This document shows, piece after piece, positions 10,301-22,930 of a stretch of 64,000 nucleotides of DNA. Below the pieces are notes generated by a model, which was given only the letters and a program-made list of their open reading frames with translations, did no database searches and was not told the DNA's origin. The DNA is from Eriocheir sinensis (lineage: Eukaryota; Arthropoda; Malacostraca; Decapoda; Varunidae). Position 1 is the stretch's first letter; every line of letters begins with the position of its first letter. The position numbers and the translations under genes were made by a program. Location of the stretch: assembly GCF_024679095.1 (NCBI RefSeq), contig NC_066531.1, positions 6,108,616-6,172,615 of the forward strand, given 5' to 3'.

Positions 10301-12615
10301 CATGTTATACTCATCTTTATTTCTTTTTCCTGTAACTTTTCTATCTTCTCAGTATCTCCTTTTTATTTCGCACCTTTCTTTTCAAACATTGTCACACTTT
10401 TGTGCAAGATGGTCAGAGCTATCGAACATCCCTGCTTAATACTTTCATGTGTCACAGATATCCTTCAGTCTCAGTCTTCCATCTATCTGCCACATTAATC
10501 AATCAATCCTTCTGCTCATAATCATTCCCTCCTCTATGTGTATATGCATAGGATATAGGCAAAGTAATAAAGCTCCTACCAACATCAGAAGTTGTATTGC
10601 TTGCCCAGGTTATGCAGATGATGTAGTATTAGTGGCATGATTTTGCCTTGATCTCTAAATGACTTCTCGGTATGGAATGGAAACTCTTCATCTTTTAAAC
10701 ACATAATAATGGAAATTACACCAGCATAGGATTAAATAAGTGCTTGGGAAACAATATCTTAGAGGTAATGAGAAACATATGGTTATTTAGTATTTGAGAT
10801 ACAAGGTGAGGCCATAGGAGAAAGTGCACAAAGAAAACTGAATGGAAGCCAAGGTAAGGAAAATAACGGTGTTAACACATCAGTGGTAGAGAAGGGAAAT
10901 TAGCCAGTATGAATATGGAAGTTAAGCTTTTGGATGGGGAAAGAACCCCACAGCTATCTTGGTATGGGTTACAAAACTTAAGACTCTAAGATGTTTCGGA
11001 GATTAGAAGTCATTCAAGACCAGTTAGCATGATAGTGTTCTCACATGCTCTCAGGGAAATGGGTAAGTGTAGCTTGAGTAAAAGCACAAAGCGGCTGAGT
11101 TTCAAAGAGAGGAAATGAGTGAAATCACTTTGTGGCCAAATTAATATAACACTGAAATTCAAGCTTTTACAATCCCCTTTGGAAAAAGGAAATATACAGA
11201 GTAGGGAAAGCATATGATGACACTGGAGCAGAGAAACAATGTGAATGGGAGACCTGTCAAAGATAGTTGAGAAAGTGGCCTCTGGTGAATGGAGAAGTAC
11301 CTCACTCTATCTATAGCAGTATCAAGATAGGTAGAAGCTCGGGAAACATTAGAACATTTTTATAATAGTACTAATAGATTGTGTGCCTTTGACTCCACTT
11401 GAGGTAAAAGATACCAGAGTAACCTGACTGAAAGTTGATATATATAAAATAAAATAAACAAGAAAGTCACTGAACACACGAGTCTTTGAAATTACAGTAG
11501 CCATCTCACGTGAGGCTAATGCATTACAGGTAGCTGGTATGTTGGTCTCTGAATACAGTACAGTGACAAACAGCTTGAATATTGGAAGAAACTTCAAACT
11601 ATTGAGGAGGTGACTAATGAATTCAGTTACGCCAGGCGGTTGCTTAGCATTACTTACAGGTAGAGGGTCAGTTAGGGTTAATATAGGCTAGGTAAGCTAG
11701 GTTTGGGCAGGTCTGAGCCTGATTTTGAATACAATGCTTTGTGTCAGCGTGCGATGATCACACTGGTCACTGGTATGTTTGCAAAATACTAGCTTAGAGT
11801 CTGCCAAGGGGAATTCCTGCCATAACATTTGGCAATACTTAAGCCTGCTTATGCTAAGTTTGTTATTAAGCGTTTAGTATTATTCTAGAAGATGGTGTAT
11901 GTCTCAGTCTTTATCTCGAGAGCTATTAACTTGTTACTTCTTAAAGCACACTATTAAAGCATAGTTTCAAATTATTAAGAGTAAAAGCTATCCTCGTCAA
12001 CTTTGAGTAGTAGGTATTAGCAAATCCTGGGGCCGTATAATCATTCTTCTAAGAATAATACTTGCCTTTGCACTTAACAACCTTTTTAGCTACATAACTT
12101 ATTAGGCCTTACATTACTTTAGAAATCTTTTGAAGCGGACTCTAGCTAAGTATTTTTAGCAAAACACCGGTATGAAGTGCATCGTTTCAGCAAAACGATA
12201 CAACTATGCAGTTATTGTATATATAGCTACCACAGTGCATATTATGCAAAGATGAAATAGCTTATATAATGCATTTAACATGTTATTCCAGTCGGCCCAA
12301 CACAAAAGCTTGTTTGGAAACAATAGATGTCACAACAGTGGAGTAAATGGTCGACATAAACGAGTTTTCTTCTCTCTTCCCTCTTTCAGGCCTTTATTGC
12401 CTATGATCGTTATTTAGGGTGTATCTTTTCATGTTTCCGGGTGTGTACTTCTCCAACTATTCTTTTATGTGTTTTGGTAAAATATATATTATCGCCCTGG
12501 GACGTCGCCCCAGCCGCCGGTGACAACAAAGGCGAAGTGCGCAAGCAATGTATCACACGGAATTACTTCAAATAATAAAAGTAAACAAGTCGTGCAAAAC
12601 AAAACTAAATCTATT
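9310..12615. other. Spacer of the large palindrome
   Basis: Sequence between the two arms, without a mirror partner. 9310-10300 continues LINE fragment A. 10545-11310 holds a plus-strand RT fragment. 11310-12615 is AT-rich with no gene or repeat I recognise. Confidence 0.7.
10545..11310 (+). pseudogene. Degenerate LINE reverse transcriptase fragment
   Basis: The plus-strand frame gives PGYADDVVLVA at 10605-10640, the YADD catalytic box of a LINE reverse transcriptase. Further on, 10990-11100 reads RRLEVIQDQLA and HALREMGKCSL in shifted frames, resembling the RT thumb and C-terminal region of decapod LINEs. Stops are frequent. It is opposite in strand to fragment A. Confidence 0.45.
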
Positions 12616-12619
12616 TATA

Positions 12620-13440
12620 TTTATATGATGGTGTCATGAGAAATAAAGAACCGCAAAGTTGGAGCAAAAATGTAGCTGCTGAGGGGAAGGCAGTGGGTGC
12701 TGAATTCAATCATGTTTACTGATGACATTTTGGTGCTCATTGCAGAAAAATGAAAGTGACTTACAAAATTTGGTCAGTGATTTTCATAGCATCTGTAAAA
12801 AGGAGAAAGCTAGTAAATGTCAACAAAAGTAAAGTGATGGTTTAATGAGGGGAGTAGAGAAGTGAGGTTGTAGATTTGTATGCCCTACAGAGTGGAAACT
12901 GAATGTGAAAAAGAATGCAAAACAATTCTGAATGGTGAAGAAATGGAGGAGGTCAATGAGTTTACAGTGACCTTGGATCAGTTATCAGTTGAAAATACAA
13001 TAATAGTATCAACCCCTCACATATGCAAGTGCGAAACATGGGCCTTGAATGAAAAGTCAGAGGTCTAGAGTGCAGGCAGGAAATGAGTTATTTGAGGAGT
13101 GCTTGTGTGAGTAGAATGGATGGAACAAGTAGATGAGTGTGTAATGAGTTGTTTTGAGATGTATCACGGGGTGAAGGGAATAAGTGACTTTAAAGTGGTT
13201 TGGCCACATGGGAGCGGGCAATGGAGGAGAGTAAAGATGGCCAGAAGGGTGTATGTGAGATTGAGGGAGGGAATGTTAGAGGACGACCTCCAGTGAAATG
13301 GAGATAGGGTGCAGGAGTACGTTAGGGAGAAGGATGAGATCCTTGATAAACTTTGAGCAGGGCAAGGAGGAGTGTCCGGATAGAGAAAGATGGAAACTTC
13401 TGCCGTGGCTTATCCCTCAGGGGAGCGCCTAGAGCAGGCG
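12620..13440 (+). pseudogene. RTE-like LINE fragment A' (mirror of A)
   Basis: The plus strand reads DLQNLVSDFHSICKKRKLV near 12750-12800, then RVETECEKECKTILNGEEM at 12889-12945, FGHMG near 13205 and RGRPPVKW-like sequence near 13280. These follow the order RT palm, FKYLG region, C-terminus. Frameshifts are numerous. It is the inverted duplicate of 8450-9310. Confidence 0.7.
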
Positions 13441-13479
13441 TCGATGAGATGATGATGATGAATGAATTGAGGAGGAATC

Positions 13480-14440
13480 ACAGCAGAAATGTTGAAGTGT
13501 GGAGATAGTTATTTATATGAATGGTCAAGATAGTGAAGGGCTCTGGGAAGGGGAGGTCCCAGACTCTGATAAAGCTATCATGGTCCCTCTACTACAAGAG
13601 GAAGGGCAGGAGAGGGAGAATTGGGAGCTGTAGGGGTATAAGTCTGCTTTGAGTGTAGGCTACCTGGAAAGGTATATGGAAAAGTCCTAATTGGAGACTG
13701 CGCAAAGATTTACAGGAAGAGAAAATCAGTGAAGAACAAGGGAGACTTCAGGAAGGGAAGAGGATGTGTGGATCAGACATTTTCCTTCAGGATGGTGGCT
13801 TTATTAGAAAAATGTTAGCAAAAGGAAAAAATACTATGCTGCCTTCATGGATCTAGTTATTCTAAGAAAGTTTATGACAGAGTCGATTGGCTGGCATTGT
13901 GTGGGACGTCTTAAAGATATATGGTGGGAGGAAAACTGTTATGCAATAAAGTCTTTCTATGAGGATGCATCTGCATGTCAAAATTACTGGAGAAACAAGT
14001 GAACATTTTTGTATGATGAAAGTGGAGAAACAAGGCAAGGAAATTGTGTGTCATGTGTCATCGTGGTTGTTCAATATTTATATGGATGGTGTTATGAGAA
14101 ATGAAGAGGCAAAAGTTGGGGAAATTGAAGTAAAAATGTATGCTGAGGAGGGAAAGAAGTGGGTGATGAATTCAATCTTTATTTGCTGATGACGACGGGT
14201 GCTCATTGCAGAAAATGAAAGTGACTTGTAAAATTTGGTCAGTGCGTTTTGATAGTGTATGTAAAAGGAGAAAGTTGAAAGTAATGTCAACAAAAGTAAA
14301 GTGATGGTTTGTGAGCGGAGTAGAAGGGAGGTTGTAGGAGTTTATGCCCATATAGAGTGGGCATTGAATGAAAAGAATGCCAAATAATCTTTGAATGGTG
14401 AAGAAATGGAGATAAGTTAACGAGTCAGTACCTTGGATCA
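13480..14440 (+). pseudogene. RTE-like LINE fragment B' (mirror of B)
   Basis: The frame at 13959-14189 reads RMHLHVKITGETSEHFCM, then WLFNIYMDGVMRNEEAKVG, the RT palm of the RTE-like family. This is followed by degenerate ADD-region sequence around 14190-14290. It is the mirror of 7620-8420 and again follows a C-terminal fragment. Confidence 0.75.
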
Positions 14441-14714
14441 GTTATGTAGTATAGCATGGTGGTACAGAAGGAGAGAAAAGAGGGAAAGGCATTGCAAGGA
14501 TTGATTGATTGGAGGAGCTGCTATAGGATCATCTCTGGCATGCCATCTCATTGTTGGGGGCTGAATTTCTCCATGGTTATGGACTGGACCTCTGCCGGAC
14601 AGCTGAAGTTGCCATGGTGCACAAACCCGACTGATGGAGACAACTGATTTCTTCTTCCACATCATATGTTTGGCCCTGAAATATGAGAGTACAAGTTCAA
14701 ATAAACAACATATG

Positions 14715-14715
<1 letters not shown>

Positions 14716-14802
<87 letters not shown>
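14716..14802. repeat. (AT)n microsatellite, right arm
   Basis: About 43 AT units, at the mirror position of the tract at 7259-7346. Flanks 'acaagttcaaataaacaaca' here and 'tgttgtttatttgaacttgt' on the left confirm homology. Confidence 0.98.
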
Positions 14803-14806
<4 letters not shown>

Positions 14807-17335
14807 TGGGATGTTTTTCTTGGATTATACTATACTAAAAGAGGTTAACCCTTGGTAGCTGCAGGGGATCAATACGTTTCTTAAAGGCCCTGAGTTGAGA
14901 AAAATGAGAAAAATCATCACCACGCAAACCATTTCATAATAATATATCAACACATTTGTGATCAGTTTATGCGCCATCTATTTTGGGGTTTATATCATGG
15001 CAAAATGTGGGCCCATCGCTGAAGGGTTACACGGTAAAGCCACAAATACTGGCCTGTTGCTGCTACTTCAGGTTAGTTGGACTATGAATGGACAGATGTT
15101 GTTTTAAGAGCATCTGAAATAAACTATGGGACTGATATTATATATGATAATTAAATCTGCTGATATTTATTAATATGTGTCCAGTGATTTAATTGGCAAA
15201 GAATTGCAAAACACAAGCTAAGAAAATAAAAGTACTGAACTGATTGACGTATCGACACAGGAAATGGCCGCTTGGAGAAAGCACAAGAATGGATTGTAGT
15301 AATTTAATATACCCGAAGAAGAACTAAAAGACATTGCATCAACATAAGTATGTGATAGAATAACAGGCATTATCTACATGAGTTATTTACTGCACAGTGC
15401 ACACTATATGGGCTGGCAACATTGTCTTTATTTTCTAGCACTGAAGTTGCTTAGTATTGTGCTTCCTATATTCTTGCATGGGAATGGTTGCTTGATGCTG
15501 GATGATAAAAACCAAACGATTAAACAATAATGTTATGTATACCAGCTTGAGGTCACTTCATAAGTCTAGGAGGACTTGCTCGTTGTTGTCAATGTCATCA
15601 CGATCACTGCAAATAGATACATTACAATTAGAAATGCTTGGTAACTCCGCCCAATATCTATATTCATATACTCTGTCCAGAAGTCAAAACCTTGACTCAT
15701 GGACCAATTTCCTAATTTTTTGTTTTAAAAGATTTTAGCATTGTTGATTGACTTTAATAGCTTCTATTTGGGAGTAGGGACTAAGAATAATCATAAAATT
15801 CACTTTAGATCTTCTAAGAAAGAAGCTGCAAATAACAAAAGTTTGCGTAATGATACTGTGTGTTCAATTAATTTCAAATGTGAAAAAAAAGACGCATGAC
15901 CAAAACAAATTAAACAATACTACAATGAAGCTAGCATGGGTATTGGTATCATTTACTGCAACACCCAGGATTCCTCGATATTTTACAGAAAGGATAGCTA
16001 CTCGTTCAGCTAAGTGTAGGATCAATGAGGATTAGGTGGATGTTTATAATTTTTGTTAAGTTAAAATATAGGCAACATTCTGAATGATAGTTAGTTTGGT
16101 AAAAAATTTATGTCCAAAATCAAAACAAGGAGCTTGTTTAAAAAAGTCAATAACACAAATTGGAAATTTATCTGAGTTAGGAGAGGTGGTAACTTATATT
16201 TAAGTTAGGTATGTCAGAGCAAGGTTTCTAAACAAGTTGATTTAGGATTAAAGGAAAAAAAGTCATAAGGATGCAAGCTTGAGTACTAGAGCAGGAGTTC
16301 GGTTTAAGAGCTACCAGTACGTCAAATTGATTTGGTTTGGTCACTAAAAATAAGCAAAGTGAGAAGGTAATTTTGTTAGGACACTTCTTGACATTTGGGT
16401 TAGGTTAAAATATCAACTTTTCTAAATAATTGTTGGTTTGGTTAAAACTGGCATATCTTAAATAACAGATTGGTTGAAATAACTATATGTCAATGATAAA
16501 TTTACCCAGGTTAGGTTTGGTTTATTGTCGCTGGGAGGTTAGTCAAGGTATTAAATAACAGACACTAGTGACCCAAATAGGTATTGTTATTTAGGGTTTG
16601 GTAAGATTGGTGGAAAAACGTTTATTTGAAGTCAGTCCTACAAGATTAACAGGTGTGTTAGGTTTAAAGAGTTGAATATTGTAAAGGATAAGTCTGGCGA
16701 GGTAAAATATTGGCTCACTCTGTGTTGATTTCCTTGGACAGGAGTCTGTGGCTGCCGAAAGTTGATCACAGGTAAGATACACGTGCACCAGTGATGACTC
16801 GGGACCTTCACAGACTACCTTAAGGTGAGTGATAACAGACACTGGGGCTGTATACACACCAGCCACACGGCACTACGGAGTCGGGGCTTCCAGTGCAAGG
16901 TTACTCCCAGGGCTCCTTGTGTAACAGCCTGTGGATGGTGGCAGCGGTCACCAGCCATCGCTTGAGGGTGGTCCAGTGTCTGTTATCACTCACAATCTCT
17001 GTCAGCCTGTGAAGGTTGCACCTTGCATTTACCTGTCGGTGAACACCACTTCAGTCGATGATACAGCCAAGTGTAGGTGTTTCCAAGGTCCGCCTCGCCG
17101 AACCTCTCTCATCTCAGCACGGCTTCTTAGTATAGTCCACAGATATCAGGATGAGTTTCAAATCATTACACGCCTCCAATTCGTCTAGACGAGGCAGATG
17201 ATATTAGGAGGTGATGCCTTTCCTCCCGCTGTAATCCACTATGCGGTAACAATACTTTGGCGCATTTTAACGGTGCTATGAGCCCTTCCCTGCCTTTTTA
17301 AACTTTTCCGGGTCCGCTAAGTGCTCCAGCTTGCC

Positions 17336-18330
17336 GTTGGAAAGTGCAATATTAAGGCGTCTCTATTTACAGCCATTGCCAACTCAGAGTTGTTTCTGGA
17401 TTGACTTTTCCGTGTTCCTATTTACGCCAAGCAACACGGGGTTGGGGGCAACTCGGCTGAGACCATAGAACAGGAGAGGGGCCTCTATGGGAGACCGTGG
17501 CGAGTGTTGTATGTCGTGTTAAGGCAACAGATAAGCAGGAGCAGCTTTGTTTACATCTGCAGGCGCCTCCCCTCCAGAACCAACCCTAACCCTCCCAGTA
17601 CCCATCAGCAGTGAAAAAGGTTAACATGGGATCAAGCAGCAATGTTGCTACTTTTTTTTTCAAGTCAAGTTATTTCCCTATTTTAAATAAAAAAATAAAG
17701 GTAGATAAATATTAAAATGAATAGTAGGAATCCATATATACTGTATATATTTCACTAGGTAGAGATATAGCCTGACTGCATGTCATGAGTAATGCTATTA
17801 TTGTTATATAATTATTATACCGCAATTAATATTACTTTCTCGCATGGTGGTTAGATGTGTTTTATGTGTTTAACCTTTCTGTATACCGTACTCAGGAATG
17901 AAACAAGAATTGTAGCCCTACTGCCGTTCTTTAAAACTATGTGATCATGTTTTTCTTCCAACCTCATTGTTTTAGCACGCACGCTGACTTCCATCAGTAA
18001 TGATGATATATATACATTGAGTCATTGGTTTGTAGGGGAAAGTAGGGTGAATATACATATTATCTCGGTCTAACTTATACTGTTTATTATACCGCTATTC
18101 GCAGCAATATCTTTCTCGCTCTGATTGCAACGTTGCCTCGTTCAAAATCGATAACACCGCTGCGGCCGCTAACGTTTACCAGCCGGAGCCCAAATCATCG
18201 CCAGTCCCTTTGTGATGATAGAAGAGGACACAGCCTGGTGAAGCTACATTTATTATGGAAGACGATAGCTGCGGGGGTAAGTGATATATATGTAAATAAT
18301 GATAATGTGGAAAATTCTAATCATTTTCAC
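17336..18330. other. Gene-free stretch
   Basis: Moderate GC up to about 17620, then AT-rich. No open frame, RNA gene or repeat family recognised. A short 'accctaaccctccc' near 17585 is too brief to be telomeric. Confidence 0.5.
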
Positions 18331-18334
18331 GCTG

Positions 18335-18870
18335 ACAGTTAAGTTCTGAACTTGCTAACTGCATGCCTCCCCTCCCATCCTGCGGCAAGAGGCCGAATGG
18401 CCTGGCTACACGGCAGCTCCAGATTCCTCCTGATTACCACCTATCAGCCTCGTTCACGTGAAGCTATCCAGTCTACCTTAAAACAAGTTATCGTCCCTGC
18501 ACTTACCATATGTGTGATTGCTGAATTATTTTCCATTCCCCACCACCCTATTATTTAAACCAATGCCTGCCCATTCTCCTAAATCTATATACTTTTCTAA
18601 TTTCAGTCAATTACTGCATGTTCTATCTTGCCAAACATCTTATGCAAAAGTTAACCAGCATATTCTCCAATTTCTTTCTTATCCCTTAAACTGATAAACT
18701 GGAAACAGCCTTCCATTGTCCGCATTTCCTGCCTATAATTTGACTCCTTCTAAGAAGAGGTATCAAGACTCTACTTTTGTCTGTTTGGAGCAAGTGAGTA
18801 GTAGGGCTTTTTTCTAGTACGCTATACGTTGCTTGAGCTGTCTCCCTTTGTTTAAAGAAATAATACAATA
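18335..18870 (+). pseudogene. Old 3' end of a Jockey/I-like LINE (copy F)
   Basis: 18335-18400 resembles the LINE's 'ctgaacttgctaactgcatg' block, and 18600-18870 resembles its tail in order: 'aagttaaccagcat', 'ctggaaacagccttc', 'aagaagaggtatcaagac', 'agtagtagggctttttt', 'ttgagctgtctccctttgtt'. About 150 bases of unrelated sequence interrupt it near 18420-18560. It is strongly diverged from the younger copies at 49 kb and 57 kb. Confidence 0.65.
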
Positions 18871-18879
18871 TAAATGGAA

Positions 18880-21180
18880 GTTAATGTCAATGCTTCCAAC
18901 ACATTTTGGTGCCATATCTACAAGTGGCTGGTGACTGTAAGCATCTCAGTAACCTGCATGCATATATGTTATTCTATCAAAAGTATGAGCAAGCTTCCTT
19001 ATAACACCCAGACAGAGATTGGGTTTAATTATGGTTACATCAGACTCAGTTTATTGCTCCAATTATTGGGATGGTGCATGTTACATATTGTTATGTATTA
19101 GCGGTACAATTAATGTATTTAATTTTAATTAATTTATCAATATTTATTTATTATATCTTAGTGTTTGAAAAATTACAATACTAGCATTAAGATAAAACAA
19201 AATATCAGAAATATTTATTAATTCATTAATTATTATTGCTTTTCTTATTATTACTTCCCTTCTGGGGTCGTCCTGGCACTTTGACATCTAGTGTTTTTCT
19301 TGTCTAGCAGTTTCAAAATTGTGGTCTTTCTGAATGTGTTTGTCCTAACCTCTCATTGGTGTATCTAGCTATAACAAAAATCTGATCTCTCTCCCTTCTG
19401 CACCCAAGTTGCTCTCTGTACATCCTTTCAGTATCCAAAGAATTTCAATTCTACATCTTGTAATCACCAACTAATGTAGTGCAACCTCATCTCTGTATTT
19501 TACCGTGTGGACATACTCTTTCCTTCCATGTTCCACTGTCGTATGTTATTCCATTGATTCTAACACAAATCCACATCCCAACAGATCCTGAACACGTCCG
19601 ATATCATCCAAGAGAATGTGGTGCTGAAGGGGAGAGGCCAAGAAAGAGGCCAAGGGTGAAGACATTTAGCCAAATTTCCTGGAAATACATGGCATCATTC
19701 AACCCTCTTGTGAGCTGCAGGAATGCAAAAGCCCATTGCAGCACCAGCTCCATGTACTGATTTTGGTATGAATACTCATCTTAGTGTTTGTTGATTGTTG
19801 TTATTAATCTAATTATGACTTTACAAAATAGACTGTGCAAGTCACTTCTAACGACATGCCCTGCTCAACATCACTTTTAAGTTGTAGAATTCCTTCATAT
19901 GGATGCTGGATTTGTATCCTGAAATGATTAGATACTGATTGTCTTTAACATTTTTTTTTTGTCCATGATCACTGAGCCATGTTACGGTGGTTAAATCTTT
20001 GGGTGTAGATCCAGGAAATGGAGTTTTTGGGAGGATCGTTTACCTTGCTGGTGGAAGGAGCATCGAAGCATTACCGATTAGCTTACCCCAGTAGTCCTGG
20101 TCTGAAAAACTGGCGAAGTGACCTAAATCAATGGGTATAACGGCCTGACTTTGTGTACAAAGCATTGTTTTTTTAGCCGCATGCCGCTTTTGAGCTAGTT
20201 TTTCCTGTATCACTCAGGAACATTAGGGGCCTGGGCCCCTTTGGATCCACACCAATGTGCTATGTTTTATCATATATCTATCCTTTTTACAGTCTGATGG
20301 TGCATCCTTCTAAGGCTGTCAAGTTTTAGTAGCTACTCATGAGAAGTATTCCTCATAATAATCTCATTGATTTCCCAGATGGTTTGCAATTTGGAAAAAG
20401 TGTCGGTAACCTGCCGCAAATAATAATTAGCTGTAGTCAAATCTTGCTTTCAAAGAATCAATAATGAGGAAGGGTGATGTTACATATCCAAAATCTTTTA
20501 CATCTGAAGTATCCGAACCTTTTGTGTATAATAAACTTTGTTACATGAACTTAAGTGTCTACAATTTCCATGTTACATGATTCTTTTTCCTTGCAGTTTG
20601 ATGATTAACTTTAGACATACGTATTTCCATTATCAGTAGGTAATATATAGTAAAGACAATAATACATTATAATAATGTATATATTATAGCCCAATGGAGT
20701 GCACGAGATCATTTAATTCCTCATCAGTGACGCCAAGTCCAGGAGTCCTTCCTAAATTCTTTTGCCCAAATTTCAGGTGACACTAAGTATATAATAATCT
20801 TAGTTTCAGGATTCATTTGCATCCATTTTTCACTTCTTGATTTAAAAATTGCCCTCTCAATAGGTGTGTGAACTTTGATGGGGTTGGTGGAAACTCGACC
20901 TGGCCATCAAGTCACTCACAATATAGTAAGGAACCTCTTACCTTTGTGATAATTTATCCTCTTTTTAGTTACTATTCCATGTTGCTTTTAATTGCACAAC
21001 TCAATGTTGTTGGAAACATTACAGCTTAATAACAACATACTTCATCTCTGCATACAAATTGAGTTCAATATTCAACTGTTACAATTAAAGTAGGTTTATA
21101 TCTAAAAAATGTAAAAAGGTTGAATTTTGAAATGATATAATTTAAACTTTATTATGTTTCTATAGCAGTGTAAATTAAGC
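18880..21180. other. AT-rich gene-free stretch
   Basis: No convincing coding region. Open frames up to 93 codons (19479-19760) match nothing I know. A GC-rich self-complementary 'ggggcctgggcccc' near 20227 is the only compact palindrome noted. Confidence 0.45.
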
Positions 21181-21182
21181 GA

Positions 21183-21265
21183 TTAGTCGAGTGACTCAGC
21201 ATATATGGGTCTTATAGTTTTGATAGCATAGGTTCAAATTTTGCACATAGGCTGGCATTTCTGAT
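21183..21265 (+). repeat. tRNA-like SINE head (weak)
   Basis: 'gagtgactcagca' followed about 45 bases later by 'taggttcaaatttt' has the spacing of RNA polymerase III A and B boxes. The B box is degenerate. Called only as a possible SINE relic. Confidence 0.3.
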
Positions 21266-21423
21266 AGTAACAGATAGCAGGTCCATAGATACCTTCACTC
21301 TGTTTCTTGGTTTATCCTGTTCCACTTGAAAACCATGCTGACTGGCCAATAATCTTGAAGAGGTAGCATAACCTTGAAGTGCCAATTAACAAAACCTCTT
21401 GTCATTCATTCTTCTGGATGTGA

Positions 21424-21602
21424 TTTTTTTTTTTTTTTTTTTTTTCCTCACCTGCCTTATAATAGCGCCGGTAGGTTTTCTTCAGGCGCCTGGCGATCGG
21501 CCCAGGCCCGTCATGATGCAGGCTTTTTTTATAGTGGTGCCATTTAGTATTGGGCTCATGCTGCCGCCTCGGAACTCATTCTTTGATTCACTTGGGATGG
21601 TT
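21424..21602 (-). mobile_element. SINE-1 3' fragment with poly(A) tail
   Basis: A plus-strand poly-T (21424-21445) is followed by 'agcgccggtagg', a 'ggcccaggcccgtcatg'-like core, 'tatagtggtgccat' and 'ggctcatgctgccgcc'. This is the reverse complement of the 3' body of the SINE seen complete at 48347-48722. The tRNA-like head is missing (5' truncated). Confidence 0.75.
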
Positions 21603-21975
21603 TAGCAGGCTTAGGTACGGCTAATATTGCAGTGAAACAGGAATTTTATATTTTATGTGGCGCAACACATTGACAAATGTTTTAGTGTATGGGACTGAAC
21701 ACTTCAAAGGATATAGCATAATGGGTGCTTGTAGATCTTGACATTATATCTGTCAAGAGTCTCCAGTTGTATCTCTCCCCATCTCTCCTGGAAAATATTA
21801 CTCTTGTCATAATCTAAGTGGAACGCAAGTAGTTTCCATTGATGCTGGTGTGCACATAATGTCAACGTTAGATTCACTGTCCTTATAGCACTGAGTCAAT
21901 GCAATTACATGCAATATATTTTATTATTTAGAACCAGATTAATTGTGATTAAATATTTTTCATGTATTTTCAGAC

Positions 21976-22458
21976 ATGAAAGTGAAAATTGCTACACACA
22001 ACAGTCTGTCGTCTGCACTGGAGAGGGGTAGTAGCTCAAAGCCCAGGCTGTTGGCAACTCCTGGGCAGTTTTTGTCCAGAGCCAGCAATTTTTTAGATCC
22101 AATAGGGATGGATTTTTCAGGTCAGTTCAACATGCTCAAGATGCCAAGATCTAAGCCTAGTAGGAGATATGGGTTACAAGAGAGGAGGTTTGTTTCTGGC
22201 CTATACTATCAAAGTCCAAATGCTATTAGATTTCTGAGCACAGTATTCACTTGTCTTCAGCTCTTCAACACTTCAATCATGACTCAGGGTATTTCAGTAC
22301 ATGTTGGCTGGAGCAAAACAGAGACTCTGACAGCCCTGCAGTTAAAGAAAAGCACAGGCTGGTCAAAAGAAGAGAAACTTCATGATTTCCGCTATTATTT
22401 AGTATTACTCTTATACGCCAAGAATTTTTTCCATATACTTTTACAATATTGTAAGTAA
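21976..22458 (+). CDS. Unrecognised 160-codon open frame, possible exon
   Basis: The frame runs from an ATG two bases after a good splice-acceptor-like 'tgtattttcag' to a stop at 22458. The product is basic with a hydrophobic C-terminus (LVLLLYAKNFFHILL). No domain is recognised. It directly precedes a tandem repeat whose first unit begins at about 22461. It is long for this AT-rich neighbourhood but may be chance. Confidence 0.2.
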   Translation: MKVKIATHNSLSSALERGSSSKPRLLATPGQFLSRASNFLDPIGMDFSGQFNMLKMPRSKPSRRYGLQERRFVSGLYYQSPNAIRFLSTVFTCLQLFNTSIMTQGISVHVGWSKTETLTALQLKKSTGWSKEEKLHDFRYYLVLLLYAKNFFHILLQYCK

Positions 22459-22930
22459 TGCACCATTGTTAAGGCTTGCTTTGTTGAAATCAGATCTTGT
22501 TCAATTAATAAGCTTTTGGGTGTCTGCCACTTTCCAATTGTAATGCAAGGAATCATTTATCTTCCTGCTAGATATCACACGTAATGCACGTACCATTGTT
22601 GGATTTTGCCTGTTATAAATCAGATCTTGTTCAGCAAAGGTGCTTTAGGTGTCTGCCACTTCTCCAATTGTACAGTTACAAGGAACTTCCCCTGCCAGAT
22701 ATCGTAATGTACGTGCACCATTGTTGGTTTTGCCTATGATAAATCAGATCTTGTTCAGCTCATGTTTGAATATCTGCCATTATTTATTTCAGGTGTAATG
22801 CTTGGAAAGATTTGTTCTCTTCCCTACCCAACAGTATGCAATGCTTTATTGTGGATTTTGCCTGTTATGTTTAATCTTGTTCAGGGTAACAAGCTTTTGG
22901 TGTGCTCGCTCACTAATATGTCCCAGTGAC
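22455..22930. repeat. Tandem repeat, ~126 bp unit, about 4 copies
   Basis: Units begin near 22461, 22591, 22716 and 22842. Each has a 'caccattgttggttttgcct' start, then 'aaatcagatcttgttcag', then a 'gtgtctgccac' and 'tccaattgta' block. Spacing is 125-130 bases. Later units are more diverged. Confidence 0.75.

Larger units (their letters stand above)
12615..17335 (-). repeat. Right arm of the 12.8 kb imperfect palindrome
   Basis: Reverse-complement partner of 4530-9310. It lacks the 290-base TTAA insertion. Because its LINE fragments read on the plus strand, they appear here as plus-strand genes. The end near 17335 follows 'gctaagtgctccagctt', after which similarity to the left side breaks down. 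Confidence 0.9.

Noticed and set aside
4530..17335. Interpretation of the palindrome as a Maverick/Polinton with long TIRs
   Set aside because: No polymerase B, integrase, protease or capsid frames in the spacer, and the spacer is far too short.
17580..17600. Telomere-like 'accctaaccctccc'
   Set aside because: Only about two imperfect units and not the arthropod TTAGG repeat.
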